A stretch of DNA of 64,000 nucleotides. Origin: Methylobacterium sp. UNC378MF (GTDB taxonomy: Bacteria > Pseudomonadota > Alphaproteobacteria > Rhizobiales > Beijerinckiaceae). The stretch is taken from contig NZ_FMWU01000006.1 of NCBI RefSeq assembly GCF_900103195.1, forward strand, positions 1 to 64,000, written 5' to 3'. A program made the position numbers and the translations under genes. Position 1 is the stretch's first letter, and every line of letters starts with the position of its first letter. This document shows, piece by piece, positions 8,659 through 16,271 of this stretch. The notes under the pieces were generated by a model, which was not told the origin of the DNA, ran no database searches, and saw only the letters and a list, made by a program, of their open reading frames with translations.

Positions 8659-8973
8659 ATGGCGCGCGACGGCAACCGACCCCACCCCAGCGCCCTGGCC
8701 CGGTATCCGGTTCCGATCGAGCTGATCTCGGCCCTGTTCCGCGCCGACGACGCGGAGCGAGACCGGCTGCTCGCGCCGATGCCGGCCTACGGCCGCGCCC
8801 GGATCGCCGCCTATTGCGCGGACCACGCGCGGCTCGAGGCGCTCGGCCTGAAGGTCGCGCGGTCCTGCGACGAGGCCATGCTGGTCAAGGCCGCAGGCCC
8901 GGCGCTCGGCGCCGATCTTTTCGTGCGCTCACGCGCGGGCGCACCGGCCCAGCTCCAGCGTCAGGCCGCTTGA
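8659..8973 (+). CDS. Hypothetical cytosolic protein (104 aa)
   Basis: Start at ATG 8659 is supported by GGAGGAG about 7 nt upstream; an in-frame ATG at 8614 has no such site. The 104-residue product is Ala/Arg/Leu-rich and likely helical (ELISALFRADDAERDRLLA; YCADHARLEALGLKVARSCD) with two cysteines, ending in a basic Gln/Ala tail. No signal peptide or membrane helix. I do not recognise a family. Confidence 0.6.
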   Translation: MARDGNRPHPSALARYPVPIELISALFRADDAERDRLLAPMPAYGRARIAAYCADHARLEALGLKVARSCDEAMLVKAAGPALGADLFVRSRAGAPAQLQRQAA

Positions 8974-9111
8974 CCGACCCGTCACGTGCGGCCGGACCCT
9001 CCGATGCCGTCGGATTGATGAATGCCGGGGCCCGTCCCGGTTCAGAGCGGCCGGCGCATCCTCCTGTCATCGGCCCGGCGAACCCGGTCCGCAGGTTCAG
9101 GAGATCGTGTG

Positions 9112-9414
9112 ATGATGCGCTCCAAGATGCTCGGTCTGGTCGCCGTGGTGACGGCGGGTCTCGCAACCGCCACGGCGGCGAACGCGGCACCGTTGGGCTA
9201 CGGACCGCCGGATGCCGGGGTCATGATCCAGCGCGTGGCCGGCGGCTGCGGCCCGGGCTTCCACCCCAATCCCTGGGGCCATTGCCGGCCCAATGATCGC
9301 GGCTGGGGCTGGGGCGGCCCCCGCGGACCCTATGGCGGCCGGCCGGGTTACGGTGGCCCCGAGCGCGGTTACGGCGGCTACGACGGCCCGCGCCGGTCCT
9401 ACGGCGGCTGGTGA
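9112..9414 (+). CDS. Small secreted Gly/Tyr-rich protein with GCGPGFHPNPWGHCRPN motif
   Basis: A 100-residue exported protein. Start at ATG 9112 with AGGAG 10 nt upstream. It has an N-terminal signal peptide (MMRSKMLGLVAVVTAGLATA, cleavage near AANA-AP), then a two-cysteine motif GCGPGFHPNPWGHCRPN, and a repetitive Gly/Tyr/Pro/Arg tail with GGRPGYGGPERGYGGYDGP units. Proteins with this cysteine motif and Gly-rich tail recur in Methylobacterium and related Rhizobiales. Their function is unknown; a cell-envelope role is only a guess. Confidence 0.75.
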   Translation: MMRSKMLGLVAVVTAGLATATAANAAPLGYGPPDAGVMIQRVAGGCGPGFHPNPWGHCRPNDRGWGWGGPRGPYGGRPGYGGPERGYGGYDGPRRSYGGW

Positions 9415-9557
9415 CCCGCGACCGTCCGGGTCGCCGTGACATGCTCGGCGCGCGACAGCCCGCTCCGCTTGTGCCGGATCAAGGCACGACCGCTCCCGTG
9501 TCCCGCCCGAACGGCCAAACGCATATTCACGGGGACATAGAGCCGTATTAATCTCTT

Positions 9558-9581
9558 CCGGGACGCCACATAGTGTCCCGG
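9558..9581 (+). promoter_or_regulatory. Hairpin overlapping the ribosome binding site of the next gene
   Basis: A 7-bp perfect stem (ccgggac 9558-9564, gtcccgg 9575-9581) with a 10-nt loop is followed by agattttt. The right arm contains the start of the GGAG ribosome site for the ATG at 9594. It could hide that site, or be a short terminator for the gene upstream. Confidence 0.45.
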
Positions 9582-9593
9582 AGATTTTTCGTC

Positions 9594-10061
9594 ATGAGCC
9601 GCTATGTATTTGCATCCTTGATGATTGTCGGCCTGGCCGCCGGAGCCTCGCCGGCTGCGGCGCTCTCCACCAAGGATTGTTCGGTGAAGTACCAGGCCGC
9701 CAAGCAGGCGGGGACGCTCAACGGGCAGAAGTGGAACGACTTCCGCAAGGCCGAATGCGGTGCGGCGGCCGACACCGCGCCGACGACCGCACCCAACCCG
9801 GTCTCGCCGACCGCGGCGACCACCGCGCCGCCGGCGACGGGTTCGCGCGCCGGGACGGCGCCGTCCGCCGCATCCGGGTCGGCCTCCTATCCCCGCGCCA
9901 TCGATCCGAAATACGCCAAGGAATCGGCCGGCAAGGCCCGGATGCACACCTGCCTCGACAGCTACAACGCCGCCAAGGCCGCCGGCACGCTCGGCGGGAT
10001 GAAGTGGATCGAGAAGGGCGGCGGCTACTACTCGGCCTGCAACAAGCAGCTCAAGGGCTGA
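9594..10061 (+). CDS. Exported protein with two Cys-containing repeats
   Basis: A 155-residue periplasmic protein. The start at 9594 opens a signal peptide (MSRYVFASLMIVGLAAGASP, cleavage near AAA-LS). Two similar units, DCSVKYQAAKQAGTLNGQKW and CLDSYNAAKAAGTLGGMKW, each start with a cysteine and end with another (KAECG; YSACNK). They are separated by a Pro/Thr/Ala-rich linker of about 60 residues. The layout recalls PsiF-type Cys-repeat proteins, but I cannot assign it with confidence. The upstream hairpin may control its translation. Confidence 0.7.
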   Translation: MSRYVFASLMIVGLAAGASPAAALSTKDCSVKYQAAKQAGTLNGQKWNDFRKAECGAAADTAPTTAPNPVSPTAATTAPPATGSRAGTAPSAASGSASYPRAIDPKYAKESAGKARMHTCLDSYNAAKAAGTLGGMKWIEKGGGYYSACNKQLKG

Positions 10062-10105
10062 ACGGCGGCGTTCCGGGGCATTGAAGGCGGGCAACCCGGA
10101 ACCGT

Positions 10106-10134
10106 CGCCGACGCGCGATCTGGGCGCGTCGGCG
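10106..10134. terminator. Perfect 11-bp hairpin between convergent genes
   Basis: cgccgacgcgc (10106-10116) pairs with gcgcgtcggcg (10124-10134) around a 7-nt loop. It lies 45 bp after the stop of the Cys-repeat protein. No T-run follows, so it may be a rho-independent terminator of weak type or simply a palindrome. Confidence 0.45.
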
Positions 10135-10141
10135 GGTCCGG

Positions 10142-10171
10142 ATCCCGGGCTCCGCTGCGCGAGCCCGGGAT
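10142..10171. repeat. Palindromic intergenic element
   Basis: atcccgggctc (10142-10152) and gagcccgggat (10161-10171) form a perfect 11-bp stem with an 8-nt loop. This ggatcccgggctccgc-type palindrome is a common intergenic unit in Methylobacterium, as I recall it. It sits between convergent genes, before the end of ssb. Confidence 0.6.
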
Positions 10172-10212
10172 GACGCGGTGAAACGGCGCAGCCGCTGGGG
10201 GCGGAAAAGATC

Positions 10213-10782
10213 CTAGAACGGGATGTCGTCGTCGAGGTCGTAACCGCCGCGGCTGCCACCGCCGCCGCCACCACCGCCCGAGGAGGCCGGGGCCGGTCGC
10301 CGTTCGCCGCCCTGAGCGCGGCCGCCGCCGAAATCGCCGCCGCGCTCAGCGCCCCGGCCGCCGCCGAAGTCGCCGCCGCGGCTGATCTGGCCGCCGCCCT
10401 CTTCCTCGCCGGCGAAGTCGCCGCCGCCGCCGCGCCCGTCGAGGATCGTCATCTCGCCGCGGAAGCGCTGGAGCACCACCTCGGTCGTGTACTTCTCGAC
10501 GCCGGAATTGTCGGTCCACTTCCGGGTCTGGAGCTGGCCCTCGATGTAGACCTTCGAACCCTTGCGCAGGTACTGCTCGGCCACGCGGGCGAGGTTGTCG
10601 TTGTAGATCACGACCGAGTGCCACTCGGTCTTCTCCTTGCGCTCGCCGGTCGCCTTGTCCTTCCACGACTCCGACGTCGCGAGCCTCAGGTTGCAGACCG
10701 GGTCGCCCGAGCCGAGGCGGCGCATCTCGGGATCCCGCCCGAGATTGCCCACCAGAATCACCTTGTTGACGCTGCCCGCCAT
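10213..10782 (-). CDS. ssb: Single-stranded DNA-binding protein
   Basis: Replication and repair protein that coats single-stranded DNA. The OB fold occupies residues 1-110 ([53 protein letters not shown]). A long Gly/Arg-rich low-complexity linker follows, then the acidic DDDIPF tail that binds partner proteins. At 189 aa it has normal length for an alphaproteobacterial SSB. The promoter would lie in the 168-bp gap to the next minus-strand gene's stop. Confidence 0.97.
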   Translation of the reverse strand: MAGSVNKVILVGNLGRDPEMRRLGSGDPVCNLRLATSESWKDKATGERKEKTEWHSVVIYNDNLARVAEQYLRKGSKVYIEGQLQTRKWTDNSGVEKYTTEVVLQRFRGEMTILDGRGGGGDFAGEEEGGGQISRGGDFGGGRGAERGGDFGGGRAQGGERRPAPASSGGGGGGGGSRGGYDLDDDIPF

Positions 10783-10950
10783 CGCTCTCTCCTCGTCGTA
10801 CGGATCTCACAGGGCATCTGCCCGGCGGCGCGCGAACCATGCGCCCGGGCCTCCGGAGCGGCAACCTGCGGAGCGGGCTTGTGCCCGCTTTCCGCAGCGC
10901 CGCCGGGTCCGTTTGTTCTACATCTGTTCCCAATCGGCAGCAAGACGCTC

Positions 10951-11970
10951 TCAGGCGACGCGCACGACAAGCTTACCGAAATTCCGGCCCTTCAACAGGC
11001 CGATGAACGCCTCCGGAGCGCTCTCCAGCCCCTCGACCACGTCCTCGCGGTAGCGGACGCGCCCGTCGTGGATCCAGGCGCCGACCTCCTTGCGGAACGT
11101 CTCCGCCTGCTCGGCGAAATCCCAGACGATGAAACCCTGGATGTGCAGCCGGTTGGTCAGGACCGACCGCATCAGGCCGGGCAGGCGGTCCGGGCCGGGG
11201 GGCACCTCGGTGGCGTTGTAGGCGGAGACGAGGCCGCAGACCGGGATCCGCGCAAACGGGTTGAGCAGCGGCATCACGGCTGCGAAGACCGCGCCGCCGA
11301 CATTCTCGAAATACACGTCGATCCCCTTCGGGCAGGCGGCGGCCAGCGCTCCGGGCAGGTCGGATCCGCGATGGTCGACCGCGGCGTCGAAGCCGAGCTC
11401 CTCGGTGAGGTAGCGGCACTTCTCCGGACCGCCCGCGATCCCGACGGCGCGGGCGCCGTGGATCTTGGCGATCTGACCGACCAGGGATCCGACGGGGCCG
11501 GCGGCGGCGGCCACCACGACGGTCTCTCCGAATTTCGGCCGGCCGATATTGAGAAGGCCGGTATAGGCGGTCATGCCCGGCATCCCGAGCACACCGAGGG
11601 CCGTCGAGGGCGGGGCGGCATCGGGATCGACCCGGCGCGAGCCCTTTCCATCGGTGACGAAGTATTCCTGCCACCCCGCGAAGGCCGTCAGCAGGTCGCC
11701 CACGGCGTGATCCGGATGGTTGGAGGCGACGACCTCGCCCACCGTCTCGGCGGTGATCGGCGCGCCGATCTCGACCGGGGTCGCGTAGGATTTCGCGTCG
11801 CTCATCCGGCCGCGCATATAGGGGTCCAGGGACAGCCAGCGGGTGCGCAGGAGGACCTGACCGGGCCCGGGCTGCGGCACCGGGACCTCCTCCAGGCGGA
11901 AGTTCTCGGGCCGCGGCTCGCCGTGCGGGCGCGAGGCCAGGACGATGCGGCGGTTCATGGCAGTGGGCAT
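10951..11970 (-). CDS. NADP-dependent oxidoreductase (MDR family, leukotriene B4 dehydrogenase/CurA-like)
   Basis: Zinc-free medium-chain dehydrogenase/reductase of 339 aa that in this group reduces the double bond of alpha,beta-unsaturated ketones and aldehydes with NADPH. Start at ATG 11970 (MNRRIVLASRP follows shortly) with GGAG upstream. Features: N-terminal GroES-like domain (LLRTRWLSLDPYMRGRM), Rossmann motif AAAGPVGSLVGQIAK, then GIDVYFENVGG, the CGLVSAYN block typical of the YncB/CurA group, and GFIVWDF near the C-terminus. No zinc ligands. Physiological substrate unknown. Confidence 0.88.
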   Translation of the reverse strand: MPTAMNRRIVLASRPHGEPRPENFRLEEVPVPQPGPGQVLLRTRWLSLDPYMRGRMSDAKSYATPVEIGAPITAETVGEVVASNHPDHAVGDLLTAFAGWQEYFVTDGKGSRRVDPDAAPPSTALGVLGMPGMTAYTGLLNIGRPKFGETVVVAAAAGPVGSLVGQIAKIHGARAVGIAGGPEKCRYLTEELGFDAAVDHRGSDLPGALAAACPKGIDVYFENVGGAVFAAVMPLLNPFARIPVCGLVSAYNATEVPPGPDRLPGLMRSVLTNRLHIQGFIVWDFAEQAETFRKEVGAWIHDGRVRYREDVVEGLESAPEAFIGLLKGRNFGKLVVRVA

Positions 11971-12094
11971 GGCGGACTCCCGGAGACTGTCTGTCGCACC
12001 CGATCTGGGGCGCCGGGCCGCGGAGGCAAAGGCGCGGCGGTGATCGCGCGGGCCGGTCGCGCGTTGTCTCGTCTCGTGAGCGGGGAGCGTCGGC

Positions 12095-12493
12095 ATGCGG
12101 GAAACGGCTTTGGGGCTCGGGCTGGCGGCGATGGCGGCGGGGGCTGCCCTGGCCGGTCCCCTTGACGATTATCGCGACCGCGCGCGGGTGCTGGTCCTCT
12201 CGGCGCCCGAGGCCGGGGATGCGCAGCTGCGGGCGCAGCGGGCGGCCCTAGGTTCGGTCCGCACCGGCGCGGCCGAGCGCGACCTCGTGGTGCTGGAGGC
12301 GATCGGCTCCGGGGCGGAGGCGCGGGATCTGCGCGACCGGCTCGGCCTTCCGGCTGACAGCTTCCGGGCCGTGCTGATCGGGAAGGACGGGGGCGCCAAG
12401 CTCACCGCCGCGACCCCGATCGCGCCGCAGACGCTGTTCGCCATGATCGACGCGATGCCGATGCGCCGCGCCGAGATGCGCGGGCCTCGGTAG
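12095..12493 (+). CDS. DUF4174 domain-containing exported protein
   Basis: A 132-residue protein with a signal peptide (MRETALGLGLAAMAAGAALA) and a thioredoxin-like DUF4174 core that starts GPLDDYRDRARVLVLSAPEA. It includes ERDLVVLEAIG and ends with a LIGKDGGAKL strand-turn plus FAMIDAMPMRR. Family members are periplasmic, of unknown function, and lack the CXXC of thioredoxins, as this one does. The gene is divergent from the MDR reductase. Confidence 0.82.
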   Translation: MRETALGLGLAAMAAGAALAGPLDDYRDRARVLVLSAPEAGDAQLRAQRAALGSVRTGAAERDLVVLEAIGSGAEARDLRDRLGLPADSFRAVLIGKDGGAKLTAATPIAPQTLFAMIDAMPMRRAEMRGPR

Positions 12494-12630
12494 GGCCGGA
12501 TCCCCTGTGAACAGGCAGGTCGCGGACACCAACGGTTAAGCCTACCGGCCTATCACCGGACCGTGTCGACGGCCGCGTATCGGCCGTCCGTTGAGGCCCG
12601 CCAGGACGCTCGGACGAGACGCTCGAATCG

Positions 12631-12807
12631 ATGACTCGACAACAAGTCGCCACCGCCATCCGCCGCCTCGTCGACCTGCAGGTCGAGGATATCGAGCGCG
12701 CGGTCCGCGACGGCCACAAGACCATCGCGCTGAACGAGCTGGCGGATCTGAACCGTCAGCTCAAGGCCTTCGCGGCCGCCCTCAAGAAGGCGCCGGCCCG
12801 CATCTGA
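12631..12807 (+). CDS. Small helical protein (58 aa), unknown
   Basis: ATG 12631 to TGA 12807 encodes MTRQQVATAIRRLVDLQVED and on to a Lys/Ala-rich C-terminus. It is almost entirely helix-forming, with heptad-like spacing of Leu/Ile/Val, so a short coiled coil is likely. No family recognised. Third-base GC is high as in neighbouring genes, which favours a real gene, but the ribosome site is weak. It is convergent with the secreted protein at 12822. Confidence 0.5.
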   Translation: MTRQQVATAIRRLVDLQVEDIERAVRDGHKTIALNELADLNRQLKAFAAALKKAPARI

Positions 12808-12821
12808 GCCGGCTCCCCACG

Positions 12822-13196
12822 CTACCAGCGCGGCCCGCCCCAGCGGCGGGGCGGGATGTCCTCCGGCGGCGGCGGCGGGGGCGGCCCGCGGTCGACGACC
12901 GGCTCGTCACAGACCCGCACCCGGCGCAGCACCGGCGCGCCATCCGGATCGAACCGACGCCGCACGAATTCCCGGAAGGTGTCGGGGGGCGCCGCGGTGA
13001 AGCGGGGGCCTCGGAATTCCGGTTCGGCCCGCGGCGGCGGAGGCAGGGGCCTCTGCTCGGGCTCCTCCTCCTGAGCGGGGCCGCCATAGCCGTGCGGCTG
13101 CGGATAGGGACCGTCGAAATCGGCGGCCAGTGCCGGGCCGGCAGCGAGGAGCAGGGCGCAGATACCGGTGCGCACGAGGAGACGACGAGCGGGCAC
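12822..13196 (-). CDS. Secreted Pro/Arg-rich protein, unknown function
   Basis: A 124-residue exported protein with a clear signal peptide (MPARRLLVRTGICALLLAAG, cleavage near ALA-AD). After it comes a low-complexity Pro/Glu/Arg region and a short conserved-looking centre (DTFREFVRRRFDPDG; LRRVRVCDEPVVD) with a single cysteine. It ends in a polyproline stretch and RRWGGPRW. I do not recognise a family. Confidence 0.65.
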   Translation of the reverse strand: MPARRLLVRTGICALLLAAGPALAADFDGPYPQPHGYGGPAQEEEPEQRPLPPPPRAEPEFRGPRFTAAPPDTFREFVRRRFDPDGAPVLRRVRVCDEPVVDRGPPPPPPPEDIPPRRWGGPRW

Positions 13197-13306
13197 GGGG
13201 GCCTCGGCGTGATCGGGCGCGCGGGGATCGCGGCCATCATCGCCGGAGGGTGCGCCGGAGCGCCTGAACCGCCGCCGTGTGGCGATGTCGGCTGCCGTTC
13301 AGCCGG

Positions 13307-13696
13307 CTAGTTCTGCATCGCGTTGACTTCGCACTGGGCGTAGTCCGCACTCGCCTTCACGTAGGCGTTGAGCTTCTGAAGGTAGGCCTCGGCGATCGGG
13401 CGGAAGGCCTGCGCCTGCAGGTTATAGGCCTTGATCGCGTCGTTGTAGCTGTAGGCCTCCCAGCCCGGGCAGCCCTCCTTGGCGTCGAGGCAGGCGGGCT
13501 TGGCCGGAAGCGCCGGCTTTGTCGGCCGGGCGGAGGCCGGCGGCGGCTCGGGCGGCGCGCAGGCCGCCGCGGCCGGTGCGGGGGCCGCCTGGGGTGGCGC
13601 GGCGGGGGCCGCCTTGGCGGCCGGCTTCGCGGGCGGGGCCGCCATGGCGGCGGTCGAGGCGAGTAAGCCCGCGATCAGGAGAAGCGTGCCGCGCAT
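13307..13696 (-). CDS. Exported Ala/Pro-rich protein with a helical C-terminal domain
   Basis: A 129-residue protein starting at ATG 13696 with a signal peptide (MRGTLLLIAGLLASTAAMAA). Residues 21-65 are Ala/Pro/Lys-rich. Residues about 68-129 contain CLDAKEGCPGWEAYSYNDAI and a helical segment (YLQKLNAYVKASADYAQCEV), giving four or five cysteines likely to form disulfides. Function unknown. It lies 68 bp downstream of msrQ on the same strand; a functional link is not evident. The same frame stays open far upstream, but that extension runs antisense through real genes. Confidence 0.65.
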   Translation of the reverse strand: MRGTLLLIAGLLASTAAMAAPPAKPAAKAAPAAPPQAAPAPAAAACAPPEPPPASARPTKPALPAKPACLDAKEGCPGWEAYSYNDAIKAYNLQAQAFRPIAEAYLQKLNAYVKASADYAQCEVNAMQN

Positions 13697-13764
13697 GGCG
13701 TCTTGAAAGCTCCGCTCGGCCCGGAACCGCCGGCGGCGGAGGACCGGGAGCGGGTTCTGCGGCA

Positions 13765-14694
13765 TCAGGCCGGCGGCGACAAGGCCTCCCGCGTGGGCTC
13801 CCGCGTGGCCTCCCGGCGGGGCGGGTGCGCCGGCCGTCTGCTCGGTGCCTGCCCGGCCGCGCGCGGCTTCGGACCCCGCACCAGCGCCATGGCCGGCAGC
13901 GACAGCCCCACGGCCAGCACCCACCAAGCCGGCCGGATCGGGCCGGAAAAGTCCAGGTTGGCGGCGAGCACGAGGTTGGCCGGGACGCCGCTGGCAAGAC
14001 CGTACCACGCCGCTTCCAGCCCGGCGGTCGCGAGGGCGGCGAGTACCGCCAGGAGGAGGAGCGACCAGGGCCGTTCCGGCCACTGGAAGCGCCGCATCGC
14101 CCGCCAGCCCATCAGCAGCAGGAACAGCCCGGCGGAGAAGACCGGGTCGGTGACGTCGATCTTCGACTGCAGGAAGTAGTGGGCCAGCGCCAGCACGGCG
14201 ATCGTGTAGGTAAGCCGGTGCAGCCGGTTCCAGTTCGGGCCGAGATGGCGGATCGCCGCGTCCGTGGAGGTCAGCCCCAGGGCGATCAGGCCGACCAGGG
14301 CCGCGAAGCCGATCGTCAGGTAGAGCCGGAGCGCGATCTCCGAGACGACCTTGGTCAGGATCAGGTTCTGGTCGACCGCGTAGAGGGTGAGATGGGCCAC
14401 CGCGTAGGCCATCACGGTGACGCCGAGCATGCGCCGGACGACGATGACCTTCGGCCAGTCGGCGAGGCGGCGCAGCGGCGAGATCGCCAGCGAGAAGAGC
14501 AGGAAGCGCACCGCCCACTCGCCGGTGGCATGGATCAGCGCCGTGATCGGCTTCGCGCCGAGGGCGTCGAGCCGGTAGGCGGCCGCGAGGTACAGGGCCG
14601 GCGCGATGCAGGCGAGGAACACCGCGAGCTTCAGCCAGGACAGGCGGCCGGCTCGGTCGAGCCAGGGGAGGGGGACGGCCAAGCGATCGATCAT
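13765..14694 (-). CDS. msrQ: MsrQ heme-binding membrane subunit (YedZ) of a periplasmic methionine sulfoxide reductase
   Basis: Six-helix membrane b-type cytochrome of the ferric-reductase-like superfamily that passes quinol electrons to MsrP, which repairs oxidised methionines in the periplasm. Visible: ITALIHATGEWAVRFLLFSL, RRMLGVTVMAYAVAHLTLYA and WNRLHRLTYTIAVLALAHYF, which hold the conserved heme-ligand histidines. At 309 aa it is longer than the roughly 200-aa E. coli protein because of two extra C-terminal hydrophobic segments and a basic tail. The usual partner gene msrP is not next to it. Confidence 0.85.
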   Translation of the reverse strand: MIDRLAVPLPWLDRAGRLSWLKLAVFLACIAPALYLAAAYRLDALGAKPITALIHATGEWAVRFLLFSLAISPLRRLADWPKVIVVRRMLGVTVMAYAVAHLTLYAVDQNLILTKVVSEIALRLYLTIGFAALVGLIALGLTSTDAAIRHLGPNWNRLHRLTYTIAVLALAHYFLQSKIDVTDPVFSAGLFLLLMGWRAMRRFQWPERPWSLLLLAVLAALATAGLEAAWYGLASGVPANLVLAANLDFSGPIRPAWWVLAVGLSLPAMALVRGPKPRAAGQAPSRRPAHPPRREATREPTREALSPPA

Positions 14695-14843
14695 GGATCC
14701 GAACGGTAGCTTCTCGGTGGACGACGGCGGTGCGGCGCCGGGGATAAGCCCCGGGCTGGAACGGCTGCCCCGGCCATCGGTGCCGCCACGGGGCGGTTCG
14801 CCGCGGCCGCGCAGCGGTTACAGGGACGCGTTGACCTGTGTGG

Positions 14844-14872
14844 TTGACCTCTCCGCCCCTGGAGCGAGATAG
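14844..14872 (+). promoter_or_regulatory. Weak sigma-70-like promoter before the aldo/keto reductase
   Basis: ttgacc (14844-14849), a 17-nt spacer and agatag (14867-14872) precede the ATG at 14891. The -10 box is poor and the spacing to the start short, so this is only a candidate. Confidence 0.25.
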
Positions 14873-14890
14873 CGGGGCGACGGACACCGG

Positions 14891-15910
14891 ATGGATCCCA
14901 TGCAGTACCGCAATCTCGGCCGCTCCGGCCTCAAGGTCTCGCCGATCTGCCTCGGCACGATGATGTTCGGCGGCCCCACCGACGAGGCCACCGCCGGCCG
15001 CATCGTCGGGAGCGCCCGGGAGGCGGGAATCAACTTCATCGACACGGCCAATGTCTACACGGACGGCCGCTCCGAGGAGATCACCGGCCGGGCGATCGGG
15101 CCTGAGCGCAACGCCTGGATCCTGGCCACCAAGGTGGCCAACCCGACGGGGCAAGGCGTCAACGACCGCGGCCTGTCGCGGGTCCACGTGATGAAGGCGG
15201 CCGAGGACAGCCTGCGCCGGCTCGGCACCGACTTCATCGACATCTACTACCTCCACAAGGAGGATCACGACACACCACTGGCCGAGACGGTCCGGGCGAT
15301 GGCCGACCTCGTGCGGGCGGGCAAGATCCGCCATTTCGGGGTCTCGAATCACCGGTCCTGGCGGGTCGCCGAGATCTGCCGGCTCTGCGACGAACTCGGC
15401 ATCGACCGGCCGGTGGTGAGCCAGCCCTACTACAACGCGTTCAACCGCATGCCCGAGACCGAGCATCTGCCGGCCTGCGCCCATTTCGGTCTCGGGGTCG
15501 TGCCGTACTCGCCGCTGGCCCGCGGCGTGCTCACCGGCAAGTACGACCCCGACGCGCCGCCGCCGGCCGAGTCCCGTGCCGGCCGCCAGGATACGCGGAT
15601 GATGCAGACCGAGTGGCGCCCGGAATCCCTGCGGATCGCCCGGACGCTGAAGGAGCATGCCGAGGCCCGCGGCATCACGGCCGGCCAGTTCGCCACCGCC
15701 TGGGTGCTGAACAACCGCCTCGTCACCGGCGTTATCGCCGGTCCGCGCACGGAGGCGCAGTGGCAGGAATATCTCGGCGCCCTCGACTACGCCTTCACCC
15801 CGGAGGACGAGGCGCTGGTCGACGGGTTCGTCGCCGCCGGCCACCCGACGACGCCGGGCTACAACGATCCGGCCTATCCCCTGGAGGGGCGGGTGCCGAG
15901 GAGCGGCTGA
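14891..15910 (+). CDS. Aldo/keto reductase
   Basis: NADPH-dependent carbonyl reductase of the AKR superfamily, 339 aa. The TIM barrel starts with MQYRNLGRSGLKVSPICLGT. The catalytic tetrad is visible as Asp51 (FIDTANVY), Tyr56, Lys81 (ILATKVANP) and His122 (YYLHKEDHD). The C-terminal cofactor loop includes VIAGPRTEAQWQEYLGALDY. The sequence resembles the YajO/AKR11-13 groups. Start at 14891 or at the in-frame ATG 14900, three codons in. Substrate unknown. It is divergent from msrQ. Confidence 0.92.
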   Translation: MDPMQYRNLGRSGLKVSPICLGTMMFGGPTDEATAGRIVGSAREAGINFIDTANVYTDGRSEEITGRAIGPERNAWILATKVANPTGQGVNDRGLSRVHVMKAAEDSLRRLGTDFIDIYYLHKEDHDTPLAETVRAMADLVRAGKIRHFGVSNHRSWRVAEICRLCDELGIDRPVVSQPYYNAFNRMPETEHLPACAHFGLGVVPYSPLARGVLTGKYDPDAPPPAESRAGRQDTRMMQTEWRPESLRIARTLKEHAEARGITAGQFATAWVLNNRLVTGVIAGPRTEAQWQEYLGALDYAFTPEDEALVDGFVAAGHPTTPGYNDPAYPLEGRVPRSG

Positions 15911-15944
15911 CGGCGCTTGAGAGCGGCCGATCTGCAAACGACCG

Positions 15945-16058
15945 CCTCATCCTGAGGTGACCGCGTCAGCGGACCTCGAAGGCGGGGTCCAGGGATCGCT
16001 GCGACCGCTGGAGGGTTCCTTCGAAGCCTCCGCTGGGCTCCGGCACCTCAGGATGAGG
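15945..16058. repeat. Dispersed palindromic element (family B, copy 1)
   Basis: cctcatcctgaggtg (15945-15959) and cacctcaggatgagg (16044-16058) are perfect 15-bp inverted repeats. Inside them a second, imperfect pair (agcggacctcgaagg / ccttcgaagcctccgct) extends the palindrome. A second copy with the same arms and core lies at 50073-50180. The stretch between the reductase and rimP (15911-16271) holds this element and the attenuator, and no gene that I can support. Confidence 0.8.
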
Positions 16059-16173
16059 GCGAGATTTGGAAGAGCCGGGCCGCGCGCTGCAGCGGATCTG
16101 CCTTGCGCTCCCGGCGAAGGGTCGCTATCTATCCCTCAACAGTTCTGATGGCAGTCGAAAGGCTGCGGTTCGG

Positions 16174-16205
16174 GAGTGGGCCCCACCGGGTCCGCTCTTT
16201 TTTTT
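16174..16205 (+). terminator. Strong terminator/attenuator hairpin just before rimP
   Basis: gagtgggccc (16174-16183), loop cacc, gggtccgctc (16188-16197) form a 10-bp stem with two G-U pairs, followed directly by eight T (16198-16205). It lies 66 nt before the rimP start. The position and form match the rimP leader of alphaproteobacteria, proposed in the literature as a transcription-attenuation element. Confidence 0.85.
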
Positions 16206-16271
16206 CGCCGCGCGAACCGCACGCCGCGGGCGAGCCAGGCAGAACGCCGCAAAGGTTGCGCGCTCAAATCC

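Noticed and set aside
10097..10180. Possible structured small RNA formed by two consecutive hairpins
   Set aside because: Each hairpin alone fits an intergenic palindrome or terminator between convergent genes. No promoter is visible.
13307..15937. 876-codon minus-strand open frame across the aldo/keto reductase and msrQ
   Set aside because: Only the last 129 codons (from 13696) form a plausible protein. The rest is antisense or out of frame to two clear genes.
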